Assembly (NCBI GenBank): GCA_019155185.1
Contig: CM032808.1
Coordinates: 14,308,879-14,372,878 of the forward strand
Reading direction: 5' to 3'
Source: Beaufortia kweichowensis
Lineage: Eukaryota; Chordata; Actinopteri; Cypriniformes; Gastromyzontidae
Length of the DNA stretch: 64,000 nt
This document shows positions 36,860-48,901 of this stretch, piece after piece. Under the pieces are notes generated by a model. That model searched no databases, was not told the DNA's origin, and worked only from the letters and a program-made list of their open reading frames with translations. The position numbers and the translations under genes were made by a program. The first letter of the stretch is position 1; the number at the start of each line of letters is the position of its first letter.

Positions 36860-39635
36860 TAAGTCAAGTGTTTACAGCTGACACCGTCCACACTAGAATG
36901 CAGATCAGTGCCTGACAAATAGCTTTTCACCAAAGTGCCGCCGTCTTATTATTGTATTATTGATAGATATTACTGAACCTCATGTGCGAATGGTGCATTT
37001 AACCTAAACCATTTTTTTTAAATATTAAAAATTTTTATGTTGTTTTTTGTTTTAGGTAATTTCAAAAATATCATTAGCATTACCTTTTTTTCAAATTATT
37101 TTTGTTTATGTTTATTGTTGTAATTCGTCAAATATTTATTCTTGAGTCTTACACCTTTCTATTAATATATGGTTTTTCATAATTATAATACAATTCAACT
37201 GAAATATTGAAATATTAGGTTTAAAAGGGGGGTTGAATTAGTTTTTTGTTATATGTGATCTGTAATAAAATGAGTCTGGATTTATAATACTTTTTAAAAA
37301 GCATTAAATACAGTATGTCCAGCATTTCAAAGTAGTTATATAAGAGGTTTAATTTTTATTATGATATTGTCTTTAAATGTTTTTAAAGCCAAAGACTGAG
37401 TTTAAATGATTTTGTTTTTCCACCAGGGTAGAACTATAGTCACAAGTCCCATTTCTGTCCTGTTATCAGCGAACACACCATGTATTCTCATCACGGACGT
37501 ACACAATAGACCAATACTGATACGCTTCTACGTTTGCATTAAATGACAAGATGGTGCATTTAATTTCCTTTCTTGCACTTTACATCACGTTTTAAGTGGA
37601 TTTTTGCTATTCCAAGCGCACAGCTTGAGAAAGCACAGCGGCCATTTATCAGGCCTGTCAATTTCTTACTACAAACACGTACAGGTTTAGCCATTGAACG
37701 TCAGCCACTTTCAGAGCTCTTTCCGGCCCTCGCACAACGCTACCACAACGCTTCAGCAAATTATGACTTATGCTAATGGCTCCAGAAAGGCCATAATGAG
37801 AAGTGAAATAGGAAAAGAGAAGCCGTTGAACCACAAAGATAAACACACAGGGATGTTAATGGCCATTGGAATGAAAAGTCAATGGGAAACATGAACGTCT
37901 CGATCCGCTGGGCCATCGAGGGTCCATTTGTATCCCAGCGGACTATTGCTAATGCGCAATCAGAAGTTCGAACGAAGGAAGCCAAATGAATAATGCACTC
38001 GCTGATGTTTGCTCATCGAAATGACGTGGAATCACGGGCTCGCGTGCCGCTCGAGGGATTAGAGTCTTACGCTCAACCTCGGGGAGTTATTATCGAGTTT
38101 ATATTGAGCGTAATGAAAGCGGGGGACGTTAATTTAGCCTGAGGATAAATTGTGAGCGGGATGTATATTTAAAACTAATTCCTCACTTTAATGTGGGTGA
38201 TATTGATCTAGTCGTTACCATCTGGAAATTGGTACAGTATCTCAACTGAGGTGAATGTAGTACTGAAACGTTCTTCTATTTCACATCTTTATCATTTTAG
38301 TACATGATTTTTGATTATAAGACCTTTCAACCCACCAACGTTTGCATACGAAAGTAACTTCCTGATAAAACAGAAAACAAAAGTAAATGAGAACGCAGCT
38401 GTGAGAGGCAAATCTCAGCGGCGATTGATTTCTTTATGAATCACGGTTTCAGGTGTATTTATCCCTTTCTCCTTATTCATGCCACACAGAATAGATTTAA
38501 GACCACAGGAAAGCAGGATCAACTGAAAGTCTATCTTATTTGATCCAAACAGAGTCAAATCAAATGCCAACAAATGGTTGTTTATAGATCAGATAATCTT
38601 GTTTTACCTACAATATTTATCTGCTTTTACAAAAGGTAGAAATTTTTCTCAGCTGAGAAAGAGAAAGCCAATCTTGTCAGTCATTTATTTTAGTACCACA
38701 TATTAATAGTTACTTGTTTTGATTATCATTCATTTGCACAACAGGGGTGTGTAGCACCTACATCAAGTCAAAAGCATTGTGGAAAAATACACAATCATTA
38801 AAAAATAGTACAAATACTTTTCTTTTTTTTCATTATTTATTTTTTGAGATTAACTACTCAAAAGATTTGTAATATAGCACACAAATCACATGGACTACTT
38901 TTATGATGTTTTATACTTTATGGCTTGAAGCTAGACAGCTACTTGTTATGCTTAAATCTTTCCAAATATTCTCAGCGATTCTTAAAATATTTGTTTTAGG
39001 AAATTTTTGTCTTTAATGAATTGACAAATTATTTTTATTTCGTAACACAGCATAAGATGATGTACTTTGTATTCTCATGAATCAAAGTTCTTAATGACAT
39101 TGAACTCAACTGTACAGCCCTTATGCATTTAGAATCACAAGAACACTTTCTGATGAAAAAAGAGGACTGACTGAAAACTGACTAAAGATCTGACCTGTAA
39201 ATATGGCACATTCTCATTATAAATCATATGCAGAGAGACGCAGAGAGTGTTTTGTGCTGTGACCTTCAGTTAACAGATGTCTGCCCAGAGCAAAATCACT
39301 GTGGGTGACACTACTGACATTCAGAAAAAGATTCAGATCAAAAAGGGTTCAGATTGGGCTACTGTCATGACCCTGATATGTCTTTTCCTGACCTATGGTG
39401 AGTGTGTCGGACACTTTTAGTTCGCATAGAAATCTCGGGCTGTCGGTTTTATAGGTTGGTACTGTGACAAAAAATCTGAAAAGTTTGAGACATTCTTGAG
39501 ATCTCCTTTGACACTGGCAGGGGTCAAAGGTCACAAATGTTTGTTATCCTCTAACAATAAGTGAATTTATTTTTAAATAAAAATTTTCATCTCCTTTAAA
39601 CCTTTCAGATCTTCATGAAGATATTATGTAGTATA

Positions 39636-39855
39636 CTCCTAAAAATAAAGGTGCTACAAATGGTTCTTCACAATGATGCCATATAAGAACTCTTTTTGGC
39701 TCCCATAAGAACTTTACAGTCAATAGTTCCCAAAATAACCATTTATTTCTAATCTTTTATAGTCTAAAGAACATTTTTTCACTAAACAGAACCTTTAATG
39801 CAACAGAAAGGTTCTACGAATGTTAAAGGAACCATAAAAAAATGGTTCTTCTGTT
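39636..39855. mobile_element. Partial MITE of the AGAACC family
   Basis: Begins CTCCTAAAAATAAAGGTGCT and has ATGATGCCATATAAGAAC and AATGCAACAGAAAGGTTCTA inside. It corresponds to the left two-thirds of the element at 19044-19289. Confidence 0.5.
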
Positions 39856-40145
39856 ATATTCTGGTATTGTTGGCTAGTCCACACCATGTTGGTGATATAA
39901 GGTTTTACTATTTCTTTCAGAAGATATGGTCCCTACCACCCCTACACAAACGCACAAAACCTGTGCAACCGTGTCATCTCTTCATATCAGCTCCTGTTTG
40001 AATTATACCGTCTTTCTATCAGACACTGAGCACACACTGTCACAGACTCATGTAAAATACATGATATGTTTCATCTGCCAAATGCACTACTCATATCTGT
40101 CTGTCCATCACAGCCGGACTCTGATTTAAACCCTCACCATCACGT

Positions 40146-40152
40146 TATAAAG
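40146..40152 (+). promoter_or_regulatory. TATA-like box before a candidate small spliced gene
   Basis: TATAAAG lies 75 bp upstream of the ATG that opens the candidate exon chain (40227). Initiation would be expected about 30 bp further on, leaving a short leader. Motif and position only. Confidence 0.2.
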
Positions 40153-40226
40153 TCTTGCGCATTGAAGAGGAGAAACCCGGGTGAAGATTTCAACCACGGA
40201 TGAAGATTTCAAACATTCCAAGAAAC

Positions 40227-40246
40227 ATGAGCAACGTAAAATGTAG
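40227..40246 (+). CDS. Candidate small spliced ORF, exon 1 (speculative)
   Basis: ATG followed by codons for MSNVKC and a split AG before the donor GTATGA. It lies downstream of a TATA-like box. It fits in phase with the acceptor at 41753. Very short, so the evidence is weak and stands or falls with the rest of the chain. Confidence 0.2.
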
Positions 40247-41403
40247 GTATGACAACATATTGACAACACATACTGTAGTTACATCATTTATAATGTGCAT
40301 ATGTGTTTTCATGAGTATAACAGCAGGTATTCAGATGAGATGGTGCACATAATCGTTTTAAACAAGAATCTATGTCACTGATTCTTTAGCAACTATATGC
40401 ACAATGTTAAAGCCATATAAATCTTGTGAATTCACTTTCAGACAGAATCTGCGTGTGTTCTCCGTACAACACTTTAAGACACGGTTATGTAAAGGAAAAT
40501 GAGTGTTTCACTTCAACCGAGATCATCTGGAGACGCGAGGAGCCTTTGGCTTCTGCCTGACATGGATCAGAAGATGTTAGCATAATTTAAGTTCACATCT
40601 TATTGACAAAAGGGTCTCATGTGCAAAAGAGAGATCCTTAAGGAACGTTAACAATATTGTAATATTCTCTGGCTGTAATCAGACAGTCTTCTCATACAAA
40701 GTCAAAGTCTCCAATGCCTCCTTGTTCTTCTCAGTGTGAGCTGTCGAAATCCAAAGCCTTTGATAATATTGCTTCCAACTCTTTGAAGTGGTTTGAATAC
40801 AGTCGGCTTTGTGTTGAATTAAATACAATTGGACGGAAAAGACTTCCACCCGCAATACAAACGCATGTTTGTTTGAATATGAAACCGAGCTAAATAAATA
40901 CATCTTTAGAGCGCAGTTGTGGTTTATATTCTCTGACACAATTGACATTATTTACAATAGCGTCCGAGCTTGAAGGTTAGATAAGACTATGACAAATAAA
41001 TAAACTTTACCGTCTCATACAGCGACTCAAAGATAGACACATTCAGATGTCCAGAATACCCACAAGTCTTTTATCTTGACAGACTCAGACTATGTTTGTT
41101 TGGGAAATGTTTTTGTGTACCGTTATATTCGTCAGGAGGCGGTTCAGTGTATGAGTGTAGTTTTGTACACGTGTGTGTGTGCACATACATAGACAGCAGC
41201 CCAGATGGGGAACCACAGCTGGCGTTCCCCAGCGTGTTTTGTTTTTGGTGCCAGTCAAATGGGTCCCGGTGTCTAATATATGTCTGCACACACTTGGCCA
41301 ATGGGGCACAATTTTGTGTTCATCTTTTGTGCTGATTTGTGTGTGAAGTTTCTGCGTGTGTGTGTGAGAGAGAGATAGAGGGGGGGATGAGCGCAGGTGG
41401 TTG

Positions 41404-41404
<1 letters not shown>

Positions 41405-41458
<54 letters not shown>
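41405..41458. repeat. (GT)n microsatellite
   Basis: An uninterrupted GT tract of about 54 bp. It lies inside the first proposed intron of the candidate exon chain. Confidence 0.95.
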
Positions 41459-41459
<1 letters not shown>

Positions 41460-41752
41460 TTGCCAGATCCTCTCACTGAAAGTGGTAAATGAGCAGGTGC
41501 TTGCAATGGGTCATTTACCATCATTTTACTTGAAAGCTTAAAAGATTTTTGAGAAGTGTTTTCCCACTTCTTTTTGGCTTTGTGTAATTTTTTGCCTCTT
41601 TAAATTGTCTTGTTTGGTGTCTGATGGAAAAATAAGACAGCAAATCAGTGCGTTTTGCATTATGTATGAAAGTTGCCTGCCAAGAGATGATGCAAATGGG
41701 AAATGATTTGATCTAGTCGTCTAACACCCTCCTCCATATATCTTCTCTTTAG

Positions 41753-41868
41753 CTCGTGTTCCAGTAATGCTCTAATGTTTCAAAGATTGAATATTATCTT
41801 CCTCACGTCTAAATGGGTTTCAACTCTCTCCAAGAGTTCTGGTTTCCATATCCATCCCTGTCTTACAG
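41753..41868 (+). CDS. Candidate small spliced ORF, exon 2 (speculative)
   Basis: Acceptor TATCTTCTCTTTAG; donor CTTACAG|GTATGC. One base completes the split Ser codon, then 38 open codons follow (SCSSNALMFQRLNIIFLTSK at the start), and one base is left over. Composition is not strongly protein-like, so this may be a non-coding exon. Confidence 0.22.
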
Positions 41869-44633
41869 GTATGCTGTACCAACAATTCTTGAATTTTTTT
41901 AGTTTGTTGTATAGAATATATACAGTAAAAAAACATTATACACTACATTTTCCTATCCTAGTCCAAAAATCTGTTTTGTGCTGATAGACATACATTCATT
42001 TTCTAAATATTATGACTAAGAATAAATATTTACTCCACATTTGTTTAAATTGTAAACAAATACTGTGATTTATTTACCCAAATAATTCACTTTTTGCTAC
42101 TTTAATAACTGTAAATAACCAAAATAACACTAGTTTGAGTCAGTTTTTGTAATGAATTAGTCAATACAATTTAGTCTATGTTTAGAATAGCACAGTATCC
42201 TATTACTTATCCTCTTTCATCCATAAATCCATCAGAATCAAATTCCCAACTCATCCGTCTCCATCGTCTGGACGACTCACTCGCTGACTGTAATTCACTG
42301 GAACAGTTTTAAAGTTAATGTCCACAACAAGTGGATCGTAATAATATGAGTGTTTAGTGATTTATAATGATTTTCTAGAACAAAGGAGATTTTTGTTTTA
42401 TTGTTTTAAGATTACACAAAAAGTATCAGATGTACTAACTTCATTAACATCCATTCATCAGAACAGCCCGAGCAGAATGTTCTGTAATGAACTTATCTGA
42501 GCTTGATGTTAGGTCAACTTTGATGCTACGGCAGAAGATGATGAAAAAAGCAAGGGATAAAAAATTGTTAGAAGTTTCATGATAACGGCAAACCAGAGGA
42601 GCGAATGTTAAACACAGATTTACTTTCTTGTGATGAAGATTAAGCAAGCGTATTGAAAATACATAACTCTATTGTCAAAACACTCCTCTAAAATCCCAGC
42701 TTTGAAGCTCACATCCCAAACGCCTCTTTAATCTCTGACCTTGATTCCAGCTAGGCATGTTTAAGGCTAAGAAGATGCCATGAAAGGCCCAGAGGAATCA
42801 GAAATACTTTAATAAAAACCACTTTGAAGATTCTGAGATCTGCACACGGCCCTCTTGGAAAATAAAATTCAACCCCCATCGCCCTCCTCGTACCCGATCT
42901 CTATTCTTCTTTATGACCTCTCTCTCTTATGTTGCAGACACTTCGAGATCTGCCATCAGGCCTCCATCAGTGATGAATGAAGGAGGCCAATTTAGCGATT
43001 GATAAGCAGTCAGACACGAGCATACGCCTCGACGGGGCACCAATACTCAACCCAGAGCGAACCACTTTCCCAGCAACCATTAATGGACAATATTATGTGA
43101 AATTGTCTCTATTGTTGAGCAGGAGTCAGGAAGCGATGCAAGCGGGACCGACAGAAGAGGTTGGAGCTTGACTGGTCTAGATTTTTGTAAACAAGGTATG
43201 TATGACATCATCATTATGGCAAGAGATTTCAGAGCTAAAACTTTTTAATTTCTCTTTTACGTATGCTGTTATACTAGATTTTTTTATTTGGGTAGATTCT
43301 GATATTACAATCGTAACCGGACATATTTATACAACCTAATGATTGTTTTATTATTGACTCGCCCAATGTAGGGATGTTAGTTAATTAAAGTTTTTTGTTT
43401 TTAAAATGAATTTTTCAGCATGGAATAAACATAATTCACTTCAGCTTTGTTTTTCAAGATGTGACCATACCATCATCATGATTGTAAGTTAACTAATATT
43501 TACTTTCCTATTAAACAGACGTTCATCAAAAAATGTGGGGTTTTTGAGTACAAAAAATGTAATTAATTTGAATATATAATAATGTACACAAATGGTCAAA
43601 AGTTTAAGGTCACTTGACTAAATGTGTGAAATTTAATTATATGGAGAAAAATATAATTGTGCCATCAATTTAATTTCTTTTAATACAAAAGAAAATGTTT
43701 TGATTAAAACATTTAGAAAATTTCCAAAAACAGATGTGAACTCCTTAAGCTGCTTGATAAAATGACAAGAAAACATTTATCCAATTGTAGGCCAATGATG
43801 ACAGTACAATAGTTTTGATTTACTCTTTCACATTAATGTTTCATATATAAATAATTAATATATATAAATAATTATATAATATATAAATAATTGAACTTAC
43901 TGTACGGTTACTAATATTTCATTTTTTTACATTTTATTCAGAATTTTTTATTTTGTTGTCATCATACTCCCCAATCTATGTGACTCAAATGCTGCTCTGT
44001 TGCTGCGAGCTATTACAAACTAATGACTTCTTTCAAGTGTAGTGAACGTCTACAAATGGCAGTAAACACTACATAAAACCTGTGTGAATCGAAGCCCAGC
44101 GCATGTGCATTTCCTCAGAAAATCTATAGGGGATTTCTGTAGTGGGATGGCATCACCATCTGACTTTAAAGTAAGTTTACGCTTGCACATACACAAACAG
44201 GCAACACAATTACAAAGACTCGCTCATGCATACAGAGCATCAGGTGATTCAGCTATGAGCTTGACGACAGAGCCGTGTGAATCTCATCCATCAAACCACA
44301 ATGAAAATCAAGCTGAGCGCTGATGAAAAATTTGCGTGGCAAACGGTTGTAGCCCATTTGTCTCCAGCAGATCTTAAGCGTAAGAGCGGTGAATGAGGAG
44401 ATTCAGCAGCGTGTGGTTTATGCAGTTTGTAAACCTGTTCATAACATTGGTGTGATAAACGTGTTAAGGCACGGGGAAGTTGAATAAACCCCTTCCTTCT
44501 GGCTCTCAAAAGACTTTAGTCAGAAATACATTATACCACCTTATAGAAAAACTACTTTAGCCAAACAAAAATCATTTATTTCATAAATTGTTGCTTATTT
44601 TTCTGTAGAACTGTAAAAGGCCAAATATATAAA

Positions 44634-44851
44634 TATATGTGACCCTGTCTTTTTTTGTTGATTCACTGTTTTCTACATGAAATCATCCTATAATGTAAAG
44701 AACATTTTGTTTAATAACTTTGATATCTTTAATATTGAGTAATGACATGTCAAAGACTGAAATCATTTATAAGTAAAGTCAAAATTTAATGCTTGTTTTC
44801 TCCGAATTACTTTTTAGATTTTAGACAGATTTTTATAGACAGGGTCATATA
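44634..44851. mobile_element. MITE with TATGTGACCCTGTCT ends
   Basis: Left end TATATGTGACCCTGTCTTTT, right end ATAGACAGGGTCATATAT; a clear inverted pair of about 17 bp spanning 218 bp. No ORF. It resembles fish repeats starting GTGACCCTGGACCACAAAAC. It ends about 140 bp upstream of candidate exon 3. Confidence 0.55.
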
Positions 44852-44992
44852 TCGTCATAAATTATCTGTATAAATCCTGTGTTTTAACTACCTGCAATTG
44901 TTTCTGTATTTATTTATGTCATCATTTGTTCAGAGATCCTTCATATCTTTTGATATCTCCTCAGATAAATAATGCTTTATCTCTCTCTGCAG

Positions 44993-45034
44993 TAAATGCT
45001 AACCTTCAGGACTTCTATAGTTCTTCCTTAGGAG
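44993..45034 (+). CDS. Candidate small spliced ORF, exon 3 (speculative)
   Basis: A very strong splice pair: acceptor TTATCTCTCTCTGCAG and donor GGAG|GTAAGT around 42 bp. In the phase set by the preceding segment it reads V-NANLQDFYSSSLG. As an exon, coding or not, this is among the best-looking signals in the right-hand region. Confidence 0.3.
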
Positions 45035-45468
45035 GTAAGTTTGTGTTTTATAGATGTACTTTGTGATTTTATTCCTGCTTCTATCAAACATGTCCTCCTC
45101 TCGTGTAGTTGCAGTGAAAGTTGTGAAATAAAATAAATATAATTCTCATTCATCTCGACCTTAATCAAATATACTGCAAATAAGGCAATTAAATTTTCGT
45201 GCTGTCTGATGTAGCTTCATTATGGATTTAGACCTCTTTGCCAAATTTCTGGGTAAAACAACAGAAGTTCAAGCACAGCAGGCATCTCATCTGATTCAGC
45301 AGAATTAAAATGATACAGAAAGTCTGATCAGTGTTTCTCAACCAAAGGCCAGTAATTATTTTAATTAAAACTAAACAAGCTTTGGAATAAGCTAAAACGG
45401 CTAAATACCATGATATTTCTTAACCTTTGGTTATTTATTATAACAAGTATATATCTTTTTATTGATAG

Positions 45469-45514
45469 GGACGATGGCAGACTTGAAGTCAACAAGGTTT
45501 AGATCTGGATTTAG
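45469..45514 (+). CDS. Candidate small spliced ORF, exon 4 (speculative)
   Basis: Acceptor TTTTTATTGATAG and donor TTTAG|GTATGA enclose 46 bp. It reads G-TMADLKSTRFRSGF-R, a basic segment, in phase with the exon before. It also contains its own ATG, from which the last 24 codons could be read alone. Confidence 0.3.
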
Positions 45515-48500
45515 GTATGATGCACTTCTTAAATCATTCATTTTATTAATTATACACAAAATATTATATCACATAAATTAGTCTTTTTTTAAGTCCCACA
45601 ATTAGTATGTGAAATCACAAGTCCTACTTTATTAACTGTAAGTTAAATGTAATTTAGAAACCTAATCCGTCCGATTAAGGCTTTGAAATGAGGTTTATGA
45701 AGAGATTGGAGGTATGAAAATGGATTTTGAAGGTTTGGTTTTTCTGTGCAATGCACCACTATAATATCTAGTACTTGTACTGCACATACAGTGCCATTTT
45801 CAAAGACATTTAATCAAAGATGAAATAAGTTATTAGTGAAAGGCTGTTGGCAAGCTAACAGTGTCGGTCTAAATGCCCCCCTCGAGGGCTGAAGTAATCG
45901 ACATTTGTTTTGCTTTGTTTAGATAGATACGGATGCTTCCCGGGGCCACTATTAGTAAAACTGTCACACACGCTCGCTGAAAAGCAGTCACAAATAAGTG
46001 TGCGAAAAGGCTGAGGCCCGTACCGTAACAGAGGAAAAACTCTGAAGATATGCTTTAGACGAGTAATCGCTCGGACTTCTTTACTCTTTGAAAGACAAAT
46101 TATTTTTCTGTCTAGAATACAAATCAAAGGAAGAAAAAAGCAAATTTAATCAAAACTTTGATGTATTCTGCCGTTATTGAAAGGAAATCATCAAGCAGGG
46201 CCGTGACATTTTGGAGATAATTTAACAGATTGCGTGCCATTGTTCAGAAATCTGAGCCAAGCTCTCTGTGAAGATCTGACAGGTGCCGCATGCTCAACAC
46301 ACACCGTCAAACGGCATTTATCTTTCCCACCATAAATTTCATTCCAGGTTGGTAATACTGTGTTGACAATGGAAAAATATATTCTCAGGTCTGCCAGTCG
46401 CACAAACATCCGAATGCATTAGAAATAACAAATTGGCTGGGTTTATCATTTCATATTGGTTTGTCTGTATACTGGACACGGTGGATGGTTTTAGGGCTGG
46501 ATGTCCCTTGGGGAAGTTGCACAATTGCTAAATGTGTTTTTTTCTTGCAGTTTCACACTGTTTCACACTTCAAATTCATTTTAAATGAGAATATGATGAA
46601 ACATATTCTCTAATCTATAATTTCAATCAATCATCATGTTTTTGTAGCTGTTGGGTTAAAAGATTGAGCACAAAAAGACTAACTGCAAGCTTAAACTGAG
46701 TACATACTGTAGGTTCAGTAACAGACTGGGGCAAGTTGTCACATTTAAATACACACTCAATTTTGTCAAAATATTTCTGTTAAACTACTTTAATCTAGTT
46801 TATTAAGGCCAATAAACAAGTTTCTAAACTTTAAATAGTAAGAAATAGTTTTGGTGCTAAAAAAAGGGTTGATTCCCCCCAGTATGACCCCTTTTCATAC
46901 ATCATAGTGTGCCAAACACTACCAAGTGCATGTTAATCAAATCTTCACCAAATAGCCTTAAATGATTGCAGTTCCAGCAAAGTGAAGTGGCACTTTACAG
47001 CGTGACTTTTGACCTCGCCTAAAAAACAAGCACTGACAATTTAACCACGCTCCATTACACACTGAAAACACTGCGGTGCTGAAGAGAGAAGATGCTGCTG
47101 GAGAACGTGACCCTGCTGGCTTTTTGGTGACCATGTCTGTACCCGTGTGTTATATCAGTCTGGCTGAAGATGTGAGGGATTTTAAGTCTCTGTTCTAATC
47201 CACACTGCCCTCCCATCTCTCTCCTCCCAAACATTAGTTTCCAGACACTTTCAGTTTAATTATTAAAGTGGTTCTGTGAAATACAGCACTGTGGAAAATC
47301 CAGAGAGGCGCGGGGGGTATTTTTGGAGGAAATGGTAATACATTAGAAGAAAATGGAGAAGGAGCCAAAAGAGATGCATTTGTGTTTCTCTACGATCCGA
47401 GTTTCCTTAAAATGACACGTACAAGTTTTAAAGAAAATTGTCAAACAGCAATAAACAAAAGGTATTTAAAATAATTGAAAGCTAAAGTTTAATAAAATCT
47501 GAAATCAATAAACCAATTATTATTAGCATGCTTAATACACTTCCATTTTAGTTGCAAATTATTTTGTGAGCATAAACATAAATGTATAGACCATTTCACA
47601 AGATGTAAACAGCACTGGTCCAGAAGCACTTCCTGTCTCAGTTTTTTAACACTACACAAATGTCAGAACAAAATACAATCAACAGAACATTTACAACTGA
47701 CTTGTTTAACAAACATCTTTAAGATTGAATTTAATTTACATGTGTGAAATACAAAAAACTGAAACAGGAAGTGCTTCTGGACCAGTGTTGTTTACATCTT
47801 GTGAAATGGTCTATATAAAGTGAGAATATCTTGGTATAAGAGTTAATATTGGTATCTTTGTTTGTGCTTGTTTAATGACCTGGAAATTTAGCAGAATATT
47901 TAAACATAAACAATAAAGATGTAGAAGAGTGTCTGTGTTGATTTCCCCATTATAAGCACTGACAATGTGAATAAAAAACAACCAGACGGGACCAGGATAT
48001 TACAATGCACAGGGTGGTAAAGTAGTTCCATCTGTTCTTATATCAAAATACATTATGATAGTACCGTCTGATAGCATTACTGTACCATGGTGAAGTAAAA
48101 AGGTTTAAATAGCATACAATAGCCAACCCTTCTATTAGCTCTCACTGCTAACAACATAGTGACCAGATGTTATTTATTTACAATGAGAGCTACTGTAATG
48201 TCCAATCTGTTACACGATAAAGTTAAACAGAGTTCAGCCTTTTGCAAATAAGATGCAATTTAATGTGACACACTAATCCTGTTTATTTATCTCAGTGCAC
48301 ACAAAGAGATGAAATTTAACACAGTCATGCATAGAAAACCATGTCAAAGTTTGATTCATGGACTGATAACTGTTCTCTCATTGCAGGATTCAGAAAACAA
48401 TGTTATTGTTCAGATGTTGCTCTTTCATAGTTCAGGAGTTCTCAGTTGTTCAATTTAGGTATTAACTTCGCCTCAGATGTTTCCTCTGAAATTGCTTACG

Positions 48501-48870
48501 AGATATGGAAGTGTAAATGAATGTAGATTGCATATGTAAAATAATCTGGATTTAGGTCAATTTGACGTTGAAAACTTCAATAATGACTTTTAATGGCAAA
48601 TCTGAGTTCAGTTTGTGTCATTGTTGAGACCTCTTCTGAAACTCTATGACAGAGACATTTGTGAGATTTTTGACTCTTTTTCTCAAGAGAAATATCTGAG
48701 ACACAGATGAGAAAAGTTTCCATTTGCTCTTCTATTAAACTATTTGTTCCTGTGGAGAAATAAGTGAGATATTAAAGAGATCTCAGCTTTTCTTTCTTAT
48801 GAATACTGCAGTGAATACACAAATACTTTTTCCAACAAATACTAACAACACTTTCTGTTTGCTATTTCAG
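45515..48870 (+). other. Gap between candidate exons; gene-poor
   Basis: No recognised gene. It contains the young palindromic MITE at 47585-47815 and otherwise AT-rich unique sequence. Confidence 0.4.
47585..47815. mobile_element. Young MITE with about 63-bp inverted repeats
   Basis: Both ends begin TATAGACCATTTCACAAGAT and continue GTAAACAxCACTGGTCCAGA and AGCACTTCCTGTxTCAGTTT. They differ at only two positions over about 63 bp. The interior is 105 bp and has no ORF. TA at the borders suggests TA target duplication as in Tc1/mariner-type elements. High arm identity implies recent insertion or gene conversion. Confidence 0.8.
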
Positions 48871-48901
48871 GAAACGCCCCTATGACCAACAATACCAGTG
48901 A
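48871..48901 (+). CDS. Candidate small spliced ORF, exon 5 and stop (speculative)
   Basis: The acceptor TTTGCTATTTCAG precedes G-AAA..., giving R-KRPYDQQYQ and then TGA (48899-48901). The full chain is 84 codons. If a weak donor (CCA|GTGACC) at 48898 is used, this becomes a 27-nt in-frame cassette that joins the acceptor at 50936. Confidence 0.25.

Noticed and set aside
43590..43810. Possible third Tc1/mariner-like MITE (AATGGTCAAAAGTTTAAGGT)
   Set aside because: Only one end is recognisable; no matching inverted end or TA border was found.
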